A stretch of 64,000 bases of DNA from Deltaproteobacteria bacterium (GTDB lineage Bacteria > Desulfobacterota > GWC2-55-46). The stretch lies in the NCBI GenBank assembly GCA_016177845.1, contig JACOUO010000011.1, positions 440,326 to 504,325 on the forward strand. The letters run 5' to 3'. The translations under genes and the position numbers were made by a program. Every line of letters starts with the position of its first letter. Position 1 is the stretch's first letter. Shown piece after piece: positions 52,070-60,912 of the stretch. The notes beneath the pieces were generated by a model, which had not been told where the DNA came from, searched no databases, and worked only from the letters and a program-made list of their open reading frames with translations.

Positions 52070-52771
52070 TTATCCTCTTCCGACTTCTTCTATTGCCTTC
52101 TTGGTCATGTCATCGAGTGTCTGTATCATCTTTGTGTGCGTCTCGTATGACCTCATCGCCTCTATCATTGTTGTCATCGCCCTTATGGGGTTGACATTTG
52201 AAACCTCTATGTAGCCCTGGTCAACGACTGTTCCCTTGCCTAAAGGCTGCTCTTTTGTCTCCATATCCGTAGCGAAAAAACTGCCTTCCCTGAACAGGCC
52301 CTCATTATTGAAGGAGACCAGCTTAAGCTTATCTACCACTACTCCCTTTTCCTGAACATTGCCCTGAGCGTCTATGACTACCTCAGGAGAGTTTAATTTA
52401 ATGGGGCCCTTTTCCCCTGCTACAGCGTAGCCTTCCCTTGTTACAAGAGTCCGGTCAGCGGATATGGAAAAACTCCCGTCCCTTGTATAACGGGGGCCGT
52501 TCGGCGCATTTACTACAAAAAACCCATCACCCCTGAGAGCTACATCAAGCCTTCTGTCAGTCTTCTCGGTCATGCCCTGAGACATATCAGTAACAAGCTC
52601 ATCCATTGATGCGAATGACCTTGGGCCAAAGCCGGGCATGGCTTCTTCAAATATTGGCTTCTGTTTTTTAAAGCCTGCGGTATTTACATTGGCGAGATTG
52701 TCGGTTAAGACCTCCAGCCTTTTTTCCTGAGACATTGCTCCTGAGAGCGCTACAAATATTCCTCTGTCCAT
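52070..52771 (-). CDS. flgF: proximal rod protein FlgF
   Basis: A 233-aa paralogue of FlgG ([21 protein letters not shown]-terminal [20 protein letters not shown]), somewhat shorter than FlgG and first in the run flgF-flgG-flgA-flgH-flgI. A sigma54 promoter precedes it. flgB, flgC, flgD and flgE are not in the window. Confidence 0.92.
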   Translation of the reverse strand: MDRGIFVALSGAMSQEKRLEVLTDNLANVNTAGFKKQKPIFEEAMPGFGPRSFASMDELVTDMSQGMTEKTDRRLDVALRGDGFFVVNAPNGPRYTRDGSFSISADRTLVTREGYAVAGEKGPIKLNSPEVVIDAQGNVQEKGVVVDKLKLVSFNNEGLFREGSFFATDMETKEQPLGKGTVVDQGYIEVSNVNPIRAMTTMIEAMRSYETHTKMIQTLDDMTKKAIEEVGRG

Positions 52772-52819
52772 GTGCTACCCTTTTTTCTCTGGTGCGTTTT
52801 CAATACAGCACTTTAATTA

Positions 52820-52836
52820 CGCAATACCTATGCCAA
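52820..52836 (-). promoter_or_regulatory. sigma54 promoter of the flgF operon
   Basis: Minus strand TTGGCATAGGTATTGCG: GG and GC are 12 bp apart and the -12 reads TTGC, with one mismatch in TGGCAC. The start site falls near 52809, about 37 nt before flgF. Confidence 0.78.
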
Positions 52837-52896
52837 CTTGGAATATTCAAAAAACCAGTCGTTTTTACAAAAAGATTAACTTCCTTCTATTCTGAG

Positions 52897-52917
52897 AGTA
52901 GGAATAAAATTCCTACT
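52897..52917. promoter_or_regulatory. inverted repeat at about -98, candidate activator site
   Basis: AGTAGGAAT and ATTCCTACT, perfect 9-bp arms around AAA, centred at 52907, about 98 bp upstream of the predicted flgF start site. Enhancer-binding proteins of the FleQ/FlrC/NtrC type bind dyads in this position. It could also be a simple stem-loop after the DUF2802 gene. The rest of the 229-bp gap 52772-53000 shows nothing else. Confidence 0.45.
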
Positions 52918-53000
52918 TAAGCATTTTTTGCCTTCAAAAAAGCAGGTGCCGGCTGAGGAGGTATAGGCAGTTGGGGGCGTGGCCGGCTCACGCGGGTTAT

Positions 53001-53462
53001 TTATATTTTATAATTATTGATCGATGAGATAAGCTCAACCTCACCGTTAAGGAGCCCGAGGTTCCTTACAATCTCTTCCTTGGAAGTGCCTGACCTGAGC
53101 ATCTTTATTGCCTTGGAATAATTGTCATCTGACCTTTGGTCAGCATAGAGGAGTTCAAGATTCTTTGCCGAGGCTTCGGCATGCTTTATCACGGTCTCAA
53201 GTTTTCTGTTATTTGCCTTAAGGGTCTTTTCATAGTTCTCAAAATCCATCTGCTTTTTTTCAAGCTGCATGGCCAGCTTTTTTACAGAAGTGATGTCATT
53301 TTTGAGTTCGATGATAAGGGTGGAGGAATTTTTGGGATTTGCTTGTTCCTGAGGCTGGTTTTGAACTGTCTTGTATTTGCTTCTCCTGCTGATGAGGATA
53401 TAGAAGATCCCACCCATGAGAGCAAGGTCAACAGCAAAAAGTATTATAGCCCATACGATCAT
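53001..53462 (-). CDS. DUF2802-family membrane protein with coiled coil
   Basis: A 153-aa protein: one N-terminal transmembrane helix (about 3-25), a cytoplasmic coiled coil (about 50-110) and the C-terminal DUF2802 segment YSKAIKMLRSGTSKEEIVRN with GEVELI. DUF2802 proteins are commonly found in flagellar loci, but their role is not established. GGTGG precedes the ATG. A separate sigma54 promoter lies 53-71 bp upstream. Confidence 0.75.
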   Translation of the reverse strand: MIVWAIILFAVDLALMGGIFYILISRRSKYKTVQNQPQEQANPKNSSTLIIELKNDITSVKKLAMQLEKKQMDFENYEKTLKANNRKLETVIKHAEASAKNLELLYADQRSDDNYSKAIKMLRSGTSKEEIVRNLGLLNGEVELISSINNYKI

Positions 53463-53514
53463 AATCCACCTCTAAGATGCTCTCTTTTACAGAGCCATTT
53501 TTAGGTGGATTAGA

Positions 53515-53533
53515 TTGCAAGAGGCGTGCCTAA
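53515..53533 (-). promoter_or_regulatory. sigma54 promoter of the DUF2802 gene
   Basis: Minus strand AGGCACG-N4-TTGCAA: GG/GC spacing of 12 bp and only the first base of TGGCACG-N4-TTGCA differs. The start site is predicted near 53504. An AGGGAG/CTCCCT arm pair at 53594-53627 overlaps the end of the HDOD gene and may be its weak terminator. Confidence 0.78.
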
Positions 53534-53607
53534 ATTATAATTTGGAGCTGGTAAAAGGGGTAAAAGGCTGGCACAAAACAAAAAAAGTGGCAAAGGGAGC
53601 TGTTTTA

Positions 53608-54462
53608 TTAATAAAGATCAACTCCCTGAGATAATGTTTCGCGTATTTTTTCAGTAAGGTCCTTCATTCCATCAGCATCAAGGCCCAAAGATTCGGGTAA
53701 ATTGCCAAAATCAACGGCATCTCCGCCCGGTGTTCTCCATCCCATGCCAAACTTTTGGCACATCTTGTCAGCCATTGTTATAATTATGACAAGATTAAAG
53801 AGATACCTCTCCTTTGAGATTACTTCCTGGTTATCAAAATGGCGCAGGAGGAGTTCGAGATTTTCAGGAAAGCCCCACTTCTTCACTACAGCCGCTCCTA
53901 CTCTCCTCTGCGGAAAATCAAACACCTCAAGTTCTGCAGCAGAATACGGGATTCCGTCATTATAGACCCTCTCCATAACCTTGGCAAAAGCGTCAGGATA
54001 CTCGTTATTGAGCACGACTTTTCCAATGTCATGGAGAAGACCACCGATAAAGGCATCTTCGGGGTCTGAGGTCTTAGTATATTTAGCTATTACATTAGAG
54101 GCAAGGGCTGAGCCGATGAGCTGCTCCCAAAGAAGTTTTTCAGCAAGGCCAAACCTCTTGTACACATTCTTCATGGAAGTGGCTATCACGATATTCCTTA
54201 CGGAATTGAGGCCGAGCCTTAATATGGCCTGCGAAAGGTTCTGAATATTCCTGCACCCGCCGTAAAAGGCAGAATTGGCAACAGTAAGTATCTTTGTCGC
54301 AAGTCCAGGGTCTGTGCTTATCAGCCTTTTTATCTTCTCGATAGAGACATCAGGGTCTGCCATCAGGGCAAGCACCCTCTGGCTTGTAATCGGCAGGACC
54401 GGCAGATCAATTACCTTTAATATCGCGTCATCAACCCTTGTCTTTTCAGCAGTCGCTAACAT
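53608..54462 (-). CDS. HDOD-domain signalling protein
   Basis: A 284-aa protein consisting of an HDOD domain (about 15-210): LATKILTVANSAFYGG and the degenerate HD motif LLHDIGKVVLNNEYP. HDOD proteins are non-enzymatic relatives of HD phosphohydrolases that act in signalling, often with chemotaxis genes. It lies 86 bp after cheW, within the sigma28 cheW transcript by orientation. A hairpin GTTCGCCTC/GAGGTGAAC (54507-54527, one mismatch) lies in its leader. Confidence 0.85.
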   Translation of the reverse strand: MLATAEKTRVDDAILKVIDLPVLPITSQRVLALMADPDVSIEKIKRLISTDPGLATKILTVANSAFYGGCRNIQNLSQAILRLGLNSVRNIVIATSMKNVYKRFGLAEKLLWEQLIGSALASNVIAKYTKTSDPEDAFIGGLLHDIGKVVLNNEYPDAFAKVMERVYNDGIPYSAAELEVFDFPQRRVGAAVVKKWGFPENLELLLRHFDNQEVISKERYLFNLVIIITMADKMCQKFGMGWRTPGGDAVDFGNLPESLGLDADGMKDLTEKIRETLSQGVDLY

Positions 54463-54548
54463 TTTACACTCCCATTTTAGAGATCATAAAAACCCGTTGT
54501 TCAACTGTTCGCCTCCATGAGGTGAACGGCATATCCGCCGCAGGCTAC

Positions 54549-55037
54549 TTAAGCCGCGGTCTGTACTGTGCCAAGCGCGTCTTTTTCAGTGTGCGTAAGT
54601 ATCTTGGCAACATCGAGGAGTATCAGAAGCCTTCCGTCGAGCTTGCCTACTCCCTTGATGTAATCTGATTCAGCCCCTGTCACTATGGCCGGCGGAGGCT
54701 CTACTGTATCAGCCGGAAGCCTTAAGACTTCGGAGACCGCATCAACTTTAAGGCCCACTGTAGTATTATCGATGTCAACTACAATAATCCTTGTCTCATT
54801 TGTCTTCTCATCTTCCTTAAGCCCGAACCTCTTCCTCAGGTCAAGGACCGGAATTACCCTGCCCCTTAAATTAATAACGCCGTCAACGAACTCCGGCGTC
54901 CTCGGTACCCTTGTCAAATCCATGTGCCTTATGATCTCCTGGACCTTGAGTATATCCAAAGAGAACTCCTCATTTCCAAGCCTGAATGTCACCAGCTGCA
55001 GAATCTCTCTTGAGTCAAAATCTTTTTTTATGTCCAT
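54549..55037 (-). CDS. cheW: chemotaxis coupling protein CheW
   Basis: A 162-aa protein: full CheW fold (LVTFRLGNEEFSLDILKVQE, VINLRGRVIPVLDLR, GVGKLDGRLLILLDVAKIL). It links chemoreceptors to CheA. The ATG at 55035-55037 is preceded by GGGAGGAGG. It has its own sigma28 promoter. No chemoreceptor gene is in the window. Confidence 0.94.
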   Translation of the reverse strand: MDIKKDFDSREILQLVTFRLGNEEFSLDILKVQEIIRHMDLTRVPRTPEFVDGVINLRGRVIPVLDLRKRFGLKEDEKTNETRIIVVDIDNTTVGLKVDAVSEVLRLPADTVEPPPAIVTGAESDYIKGVGKLDGRLLILLDVAKILTHTEKDALGTVQTAA

Positions 55038-55098
55038 TTTAAGCCTCCTCCCAAGGTAAGCGTTTTTTTAACAGATATGATTTACTCATATGGTATAT

Positions 55099-55125
55099 CT
55101 TTCGGCTGAATAGATAAGAACTTTA
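55099..55125 (-). promoter_or_regulatory. sigma28 promoter of cheW
   Basis: Minus strand: TAAAGTTC (complement 55118-55125), 11-bp spacer, GCCGAAAG (complement 55099-55106); 7/8 and 6/8 matches at the correct spacing. It starts just beyond the motB stop. Confidence 0.72.
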
Positions 55126-55134
55126 ATAAAAAAT

Positions 55135-55872
55135 TTAATACTGCTGTTTTGCTCCGATATCTATCGTATCCCCGTTAATGACAAGGATGTCAACTCTCCT
55201 GTTCTTCATCCTGCCTGAGGGCGTATCATTGCTGTCAATGGGCCTGAACTCTCCGTAGCCCAATGCAGCCATCCTTCTCGGATCGTATTTATGTGAATCG
55301 ACAAAATGCTTGAGTATCTTGATGGACCTTGCGCTTGAGAGGTCCCAGTTTGAAGGGAACCTGTCAGTGTTTATAGGGATATTGTCAGTATGTCCTTCGA
55401 TCCTGATATTGTTGGGCATGTCCTTGAGAGCTGCTGCTATTTCATCGAGCACCGGCATTGCTTCATCCAGAAGCTTGTCGCTTGAAGGCTCGAAAAGGGA
55501 GGTCTCGGTTACCCTTATTATGATGCGCTGGTCATCGATTATAAGGCTGAGCTTTTTGTCTTTTTCAAGGTCCCTGAGAGCTGCCTGTATCTTCTGTGAA
55601 TTGTTTGTAAAAAAATCCCTGAACTCTTCAGTCATGTGGGACCTCTGCTCCTTTACGAAGCGGGGGCCTTCCTGCATTTTTGTTGATGTATAAAGCGTAG
55701 GATTGAAAGCTATGGCGAGGGATTCGCTTAGTATCCTGAACTTACCTTCATTGACTGATGATATGGCGTACATACTGGTGAAGAACGCGAAGAGAAGGGT
55801 TATGAAGTCTGCGTACGACACAAGCCATCTTTCGTGATTTTCATGCTCTTCGTGTTTTTTCTTTCTGGACAT
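55135..55872 (-). CDS. motB: flagellar motor stator protein MotB
   Basis: A 245-aa protein with a single transmembrane helix holding the proton-binding D22 (WLVSYADFITLLFAFF), a plug region and a C-terminal OmpA-like peptidoglycan-binding domain (IRIEGHTDNIPI, GYGEFRPIDSN). It lies 20 bp after motA, at the end of the che operon. Proton versus sodium use cannot be told. Confidence 0.95.
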   Translation of the reverse strand: MSRKKKHEEHENHERWLVSYADFITLLFAFFTSMYAISSVNEGKFRILSESLAIAFNPTLYTSTKMQEGPRFVKEQRSHMTEEFRDFFTNNSQKIQAALRDLEKDKKLSLIIDDQRIIIRVTETSLFEPSSDKLLDEAMPVLDEIAAALKDMPNNIRIEGHTDNIPINTDRFPSNWDLSSARSIKILKHFVDSHKYDPRRMAALGYGEFRPIDSNDTPSGRMKNRRVDILVINGDTIDIGAKQQY

Positions 55873-55892
55873 TTGATCTCCAAAACTTCAGG

Positions 55893-56654
55893 TTACTTCT
55901 TGTTCTTTTCCGAATCCCTGAGGAATCCGATAAGCTTCTCCTCGACCCTCCTTGGGTTTTCACCTTCGGAGAGCGAAATAAGGCCTTCTATCATCATCTC
56001 TTTTGTAATTGCCTCTTCCCTGATCTTGAACTTGAGCTTTCCTGCTATAGGAAGATATATGAGGTTTGCCGTTGCGACGCCATAGACAGTAGCGACAAAG
56101 GCAACAGCTATACCGGCGCCGAGTTTTTGAGGGTCTGCAAGGTTTTCCATGACATGGATAAGGCCCATGACAGCTCCGAGGATGCCTATGGTAGGGGCAT
56201 AGCCTCCGGCTGATTCAAAGACCTTTGCAGAGGATAGATCGTACTCCTCTGAATAACTTATCTCAATTTCAAGGATCTCTCTTGTAAGCTTGGGCTCAGT
56301 GCCGTCAACTACAAGCTGAAGGCCTTTTTTCAGGAACGGATCATCTATCTTTTTTATTCTTGCTTCAAGAGCGAGAAGCCCGTCTTTCCGGGCAATCGCA
56401 GCAAGCTCTGAGATGAGCTTTATTTTTTTGACCGGGTCGTGTTTTTTATCAAAAAAAGCCATCTTGGCATTTTTAAGCGAGAGAAGGAAAGTTGACATGG
56501 GGTAGTTTACAAGCACTGCCCCTATTGTGCCGCCAAAAACTATTATGGCTGCAGTGAGCTGCATGATAGAGTGCATTGAGCCGCCCTCTAGCACCTGACC
56601 GCCTAAGATAGCTCCGAAACTAAGTACAAGGCCTATTATCGTTAATAAATCCAT
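55893..56654 (-). CDS. motA: flagellar motor stator protein MotA
   Basis: A 253-aa four-helix protein: helices about 2-22, 30-50, 150-172 and 180-202, with the cytosolic loop between 2 and 3 carrying charged residues for FliG contact; YAPTIGILGAVMGLIHVM is the conserved helix-3 block. It is the first of the motA-motB pair, 21 bp after cheB. Confidence 0.94.
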   Translation of the reverse strand: MDLLTIIGLVLSFGAILGGQVLEGGSMHSIMQLTAAIIVFGGTIGAVLVNYPMSTFLLSLKNAKMAFFDKKHDPVKKIKLISELAAIARKDGLLALEARIKKIDDPFLKKGLQLVVDGTEPKLTREILEIEISYSEEYDLSSAKVFESAGGYAPTIGILGAVMGLIHVMENLADPQKLGAGIAVAFVATVYGVATANLIYLPIAGKLKFKIREEAITKEMMIEGLISLSEGENPRRVEEKLIGFLRDSEKNKK

Positions 56655-56675
56655 TAGTAGAACTCCTGACTTCTG

Positions 56676-57719
56676 TTAAATCGTATTTACAATTTCAGCG
56701 GCTATCTTATCAAGCGGTACGATCTTGTCCGCAAGCCCCGCGTCCACAACAGCCTTAGGCATGCCGTAAACAGTGCAGGTCTCCTCATTCTGAGCCATTG
56801 TCTTACCGCCTTTTTCCCTGATAAGCCTCATGCCTTCCCTGCCGTCATGACCCATGCCCGTAAGTATCACGCCAAGCGCCCTGCCCGGATAGCATTCGGC
56901 AACAGATGTCATGGCTACATCTACCGAAGGCTTATAAATGGAGTTAGCGGGGTCATTGCTTATATCAATATAAAAATCAGTAAGCCCCCTTCTCTTAACC
57001 CTTGTCTGCACGCCCCCGGGTGTTAGAAAGACATGTCCCGGCGTAATCTTGTCACCGTTTTCAGCCTCTTTCACCGAAAGCTTGCAGAGGTCATTGAGCC
57101 TTTCGGCAAATGCGCCTGTAAATGCCTTGGGCATGTGCACTGCCACAAGAAAAGGCGTGGTAAGGTCTCCGGGCAGGTGCGAAAGGACTTCCTGTATCGC
57201 CCTTGGCCCGCCTGTTGATGCGCCGATGGCAACAAAGCCAATCTTCTGTGTGGCAAAGCTCTTTTTATGGACAACCAGCGGCTCCGGTTTTTTAAAAACC
57301 TTAAGGCCGGTAAGCCTGTTGGTCTTTCTTGTGACAGCCTTGATCTTGCCTATCAGCTCGTCCTGAATTTTCATCAGGTCAAAACCGGAGGTCACAAGAT
57401 TTTTGGAGATGTAATCAGCCGCGCCCTTATCAAGAGCCTCAAAAGTGGCTTTCGCGCCTTCCTTTGTAAGAGAGCTCAGCATAATTATCGGAGTCGGGGC
57501 CTTCTCCATCAACACTTCAGTTGCCTGCAGGCCGTCCATCCTCGGCATCTCAAGGTCCATTGTGATGACATCCGGGCGCAGCGAGAGTGCCATTTCCACT
57601 CCCTCCATACCATCCCTTGCCGTGCCGACCACCTCTATTTCATGGTCTGTCTCAACCATCTGCTTTATGACCCTGCGCATGAACGCAGAGTCATCGACTA
57701 TCAAAACCTTTGTCTTCAA
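56676..57719 (-). CDS. cheB: protein-glutamate methylesterase CheB
   Basis: A 347-aa protein: REC domain with D55 (VITMDLEMPRMDG), linker, and methylesterase with catalytic Ser in AIGASTGGPRAI, His in AVHMPKAFTG and Asp in GMGHDGREGM. It demethylates chemoreceptors for adaptation. The start is TTG (complement 57717-57719) with GGGGA 7 nt upstream. Confidence 0.94.
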   Translation of the reverse strand: MKTKVLIVDDSAFMRRVIKQMVETDHEIEVVGTARDGMEGVEMALSLRPDVITMDLEMPRMDGLQATEVLMEKAPTPIIMLSSLTKEGAKATFEALDKGAADYISKNLVTSGFDLMKIQDELIGKIKAVTRKTNRLTGLKVFKKPEPLVVHKKSFATQKIGFVAIGASTGGPRAIQEVLSHLPGDLTTPFLVAVHMPKAFTGAFAERLNDLCKLSVKEAENGDKITPGHVFLTPGGVQTRVKRRGLTDFYIDISNDPANSIYKPSVDVAMTSVAECYPGRALGVILTGMGHDGREGMRLIREKGGKTMAQNEETCTVYGMPKAVVDAGLADKIVPLDKIAAEIVNTI

Positions 57720-57737
57720 TTCAAATCCCCTTTAGAC

Positions 57738-59432
57738 TTAGCAGTAGCACAGCTTATTTAATGACTCGAGCAGGCCGGACATATCAAGCACCAATATTAC
57801 ATTGCCGTCGCCGTTGATGCATGCCCCGGCGATGCCGACAGTGCCTTTAAGGTACTCGCCCATTGATTTCATCACTATTTCCTCCTGGCCGTGAAGCCTG
57901 TCTACGAGGAGCCCGAATTTCTTCTCGCCAATTCCTATGATAACAATATATTTCCATTCGCTTTCAGTGTCATTTGTACAACCCGAAACAAGCTGTCCAA
58001 GCCTCATGACAGGGTAAACATGATCTCTCATGCTTATGACTTCCTTGCCGTCAATTGTCTTTATCTCGGACGGAGTAACCCTTATATTCTCTATTACGGT
58101 GGCAAGCGGAATCCCGTATATTTCTCCGCCGGTCTCAACGGTAAGGGCCTGAATTATTGCCAGCGTAAGCGGCAGGCTGAATATTATTTTTGTTCCTTTT
58201 CCAATTTCAGAATCAATCGAAATGGAGCCGTTTATCTTTGTAATATTTGTTTTTACGACATCCATCCCTACTCCCCTTCCGGAGATGCTGCTGACTTCCT
58301 TCGCAGTTGAAAAACCGGGAATGAAAATAAGGTTGAAAGCTTCCTTATTAGACATCTTCTCAGCTTCATCGGCTGAGATAAGTCCCTTTTCCATGGCAGA
58401 TTTTTTAATGGCGTTGGGGTCAATGCCCTTGCCGTCGTCTGCAACTGAGACTATGATGTGACGGCCTTCCTGATAGGCTGAAAGAGAGACTGTGCCGCAC
58501 CTCGGTTTGCCTTTCGCTACCCTCTCCTCAGGTGTTTCCATCCCGTGGTCAACGGAGTTCCTGATGAGATGCACAAGAGGATCTCCAATTTCTTCGATTA
58601 CTGTTTTATCAAGCTCAGTCTCTTCGCCGCTTATCGCAAGCTCTATCTCTTTCTGGGTCTGTCTTGCGAGATCGCGCACCATCCTGGGAAATTTATTGAA
58701 TACCTTTGCTATGGGCTGCATGCGCATCTTCATGACAGCAAGCTGGAGGTCTGAAGTGACAAGGTCAAGCTGGGATATGGCTTCATTGAGATGCGAGCTC
58801 AGTTCACTCTCACTGTTGCTCTCAGTAAGTTTTGAGCCGAGCCTCATAAGCCTGTTCCTCGAAAGCACAAGCTCACCTGCAAGGTTCAAGACAGAGTCCA
58901 ACCTGTCTATATCAACCCTTATGGACTGTTCTTTTTCCTTTACGCCTGCAGTTTCATCAGGCTTTGCCTGCCTCGGCGCTTCCTGCTCCTGAGGCTTTAG
59001 CTCTGCAGATGGGGCCTGAGGGGCTGGCATCTCAGCTGAACCATTGAGCACATTTGCAAGGGCAGCTACGACATGGCTCGTGTCCTCTACCCTGTTATTC
59101 TTTTCCTTGATGTTGCGCAGAAGCACCTTTATCATGTCAACAGACTGCAGTATAGCGTCCATGATAACGGGATTGACTGCCATCTCGCTCTTTCTGAGCT
59201 TATTGAGCACATCTTCCGTGACATGGGTTACATCGACTGTCTGCTGGAAGCCAAGGAATCCTGCCGCTCCCTTTATGGTATGGACAGACCTGAAAATATC
59301 ATTCAGCAGAGTCAGATCACCCGGATTCTTTTCAAGCTCTATGAATTTCTGGTCAAGCTGCTCAAGGGCTTCGCCGGACTCCGCCAAAAAATCATTTATG
59401 ATATCGTCCATTTCATCTATGGGAAAAGACAT
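57738..59432 (-). CDS. cheA: chemotaxis histidine kinase CheA
   Basis: A 564-aa protein: Hpt/P1 with phospho-acceptor H51 (RSVHTIKGAAGFLG), dimerisation P3 (about 170-240), kinase P4 (HLIRNSVDHGMETPEER, GRGVGMDVVKTNI) and CheW-like P5 at the C-terminus. Between P1 and P3 there is only a Pro/Glu-rich linker of about 45 residues, so the P2 CheY-docking domain appears to be missing. The ATG at 59430-59432 with AGAGGCACC upstream is chosen over an in-frame start 42 nt earlier that overlaps cheZ. Confidence 0.93.
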   Translation of the reverse strand: MSFPIDEMDDIINDFLAESGEALEQLDQKFIELEKNPGDLTLLNDIFRSVHTIKGAAGFLGFQQTVDVTHVTEDVLNKLRKSEMAVNPVIMDAILQSVDMIKVLLRNIKEKNNRVEDTSHVVAALANVLNGSAEMPAPQAPSAELKPQEQEAPRQAKPDETAGVKEKEQSIRVDIDRLDSVLNLAGELVLSRNRLMRLGSKLTESNSESELSSHLNEAISQLDLVTSDLQLAVMKMRMQPIAKVFNKFPRMVRDLARQTQKEIELAISGEETELDKTVIEEIGDPLVHLIRNSVDHGMETPEERVAKGKPRCGTVSLSAYQEGRHIIVSVADDGKGIDPNAIKKSAMEKGLISADEAEKMSNKEAFNLIFIPGFSTAKEVSSISGRGVGMDVVKTNITKINGSISIDSEIGKGTKIIFSLPLTLAIIQALTVETGGEIYGIPLATVIENIRVTPSEIKTIDGKEVISMRDHVYPVMRLGQLVSGCTNDTESEWKYIVIIGIGEKKFGLLVDRLHGQEEIVMKSMGEYLKGTVGIAGACINGDGNVILVLDMSGLLESLNKLCYC

Positions 59433-59463
59433 GGTGCCTCTCTTTAATTTTTTTTTGCCGTGC

Positions 59464-60069
59464 TCAAGCGCCAAGTTCTTTCATTATCTTATCTACGACA
59501 GACTGATCAATCGGCATCGGGTTTGACGGGCCCTGCAGGCTTGTCTCAAAGTGCGGCTCTGCATTTGCCTCACCAAGCGAATCACCCTTAAAACCAAAGG
59601 TAAGCGCGAGCTCAAGGAGCTTTGATTCCACAACTGCAAGGCTGCCGATGACCTTTTTCAATTTCTGGCCTGAAAGATCATGAAAGGACATATTCGTGAA
59701 TATATCCATCATCTCTTTTTTTGCCTTTTCATTTATAACGCCAAGCTCTTTTATAAAGCCCTGCCCTTTATCGGCATTGTTGCTGTCAAGCGTTGCCACC
59801 CAGCCGGAAAGTGAATTAAGGAGAGCGTTTGTCCTGTCCTGCTCTGCCATCAATCCTTCAAGGATGGTCATGATATTATCGGCGGCCTTCTCCAGATCTC
59901 CGGTTACGGCATTAAGCTGATTTGAGGCTTCCGGAAATTTCTCGGAGCCTACCTTTACTGTCAGTTCAAGATTGTCGATACCCTTTCTGGTATTATCGAC
60001 AAATTTTGCGAGGCTTGCCAACTCACCCCGTATCTTATTAAGCACGTCATTCCAATTGCCTTCGCTCAT
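59464..60069 (-). CDS. cheZ: CheY-P phosphatase CheZ
   Basis: A 201-aa, all-helical protein with the catalytic block FHDLSGQKLKKVIG, where D131 and Q135 correspond to the Asp and Gln of CheZ that dephosphorylate CheY, and a C-terminal CheY-binding tail (VVDKIMKELGA) like that of enteric CheZ. It lies between cheA and cheY. GGAGAG precedes the ATG. Confidence 0.88.
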   Translation of the reverse strand: MSEGNWNDVLNKIRGELASLAKFVDNTRKGIDNLELTVKVGSEKFPEASNQLNAVTGDLEKAADNIMTILEGLMAEQDRTNALLNSLSGWVATLDSNNADKGQGFIKELGVINEKAKKEMMDIFTNMSFHDLSGQKLKKVIGSLAVVESKLLELALTFGFKGDSLGEANAEPHFETSLQGPSNPMPIDQSVVDKIMKELGA

Positions 60070-60112
60070 CTACCTGCTCTCCTTTCAGAAGGTCCATTTT
60101 GATTTTTAGGGT

Positions 60113-60505
60113 TTAATTGACAGCAGCCTTACCGAGGATAAGGTCGATCCTTTCCTTAAGAGCAGCGGCCGTGAACGGCTTTACTATGTAATTATTGACA
60201 CCAGCCTGCACCGCGGTTACGACATTCTCTTTAGCGGCTTCGGCGGTTACCATGAGAACAGGCGTCTCCTTCAATGACGGGTCCTGCCTGATAGCCTTTA
60301 AAAGCTCGATGCCTGGCATATTAGGCATGTTCCAATCCGTAACCACAAAATCAAACTTAGAGCCTTTGAGCTTCTCAAGAGCAGTTGTGCCGTCATCGGC
60401 TTCATCAACGTTGCTGTAGCCGATTTCCCTAAGGATATTTTTGATGATCCTTCTCATTGTTGAAAAATCATCTACAACAAGTATTTTCATATTCTGATCT
60501 AACAT
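60113..60505 (-). CDS. cheY: chemotaxis response regulator CheY
   Basis: A 130-aa single REC protein with D12-D13 (VVDDFSTMRR), phospho-acceptor D57 followed by W58-N59-M60-P61 exactly as in enteric CheY, Thr in MVTAEA and Lys in YIVKPF. It should bind the flagellar switch FliM. GAGGAGGAG lies before the ATG. Confidence 0.94.
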   Translation of the reverse strand: MLDQNMKILVVDDFSTMRRIIKNILREIGYSNVDEADDGTTALEKLKGSKFDFVVTDWNMPNMPGIELLKAIRQDPSLKETPVLMVTAEAAKENVVTAVQAGVNNYIVKPFTAAALKERIDLILGKAAVN

Positions 60506-60545
60506 CTATTCTCCTCCTCGCTAATGGTGAATTAATTTTTTTTCA

Positions 60546-60902
60546 TTACAGAAGCTTTTCAATTTCATACAGGAGTCTCTGCGGCGAGATGGGCTTTGTA
60601 AGATATGTGGAGACTCCGGATTCAATCCCCATTTTCTTATCCGCGTCGCTTGCCTCGGTAGTTATCATTATTATCGGCAGCTCCGAGTAAGAGTCCCTCA
60701 AGTTTCTTGAAAGCTCATATCCGTCCATCTGCGGCATATTAAGGTCCGTTACTACAAGGTCCACCGGATTAGCGGCGAGAATTTCAAGTGCCTCTATTCC
60801 GTTGCACGCTCCTACTATCTTGAATCCCCGCTCGCGGATTATATATGACAGAAGCTTGCGCGTAGTATCACAGTCATCCACTATCAAAATCTTTTTTTCC
60901 AT
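60546..60902 (-). CDS. CheY-like single-domain response regulator
   Basis: A 118-aa REC protein with D53 (VVTDLNMPQMDG) and K in YLTKPI, 40 bp before cheY. It lacks the W-N signature after the Asp, so it is probably a phosphate sink or a regulator of another target rather than the main motor regulator. Confidence 0.87.
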   Translation of the reverse strand: MEKKILIVDDCDTTRKLLSYIIRERGFKIVGACNGIEALEILAANPVDLVVTDLNMPQMDGYELSRNLRDSYSELPIIMITTEASDADKKMGIESGVSTYLTKPISPQRLLYEIEKLL

Positions 60903-60912
60903 ATGCTGCCCC

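Noticed and set aside
53563-53580. CTGGCAC on the + strand as a sigma54 promoter
   Set aside because: No TTGC at the correct 12-bp distance and no + strand gene follows.
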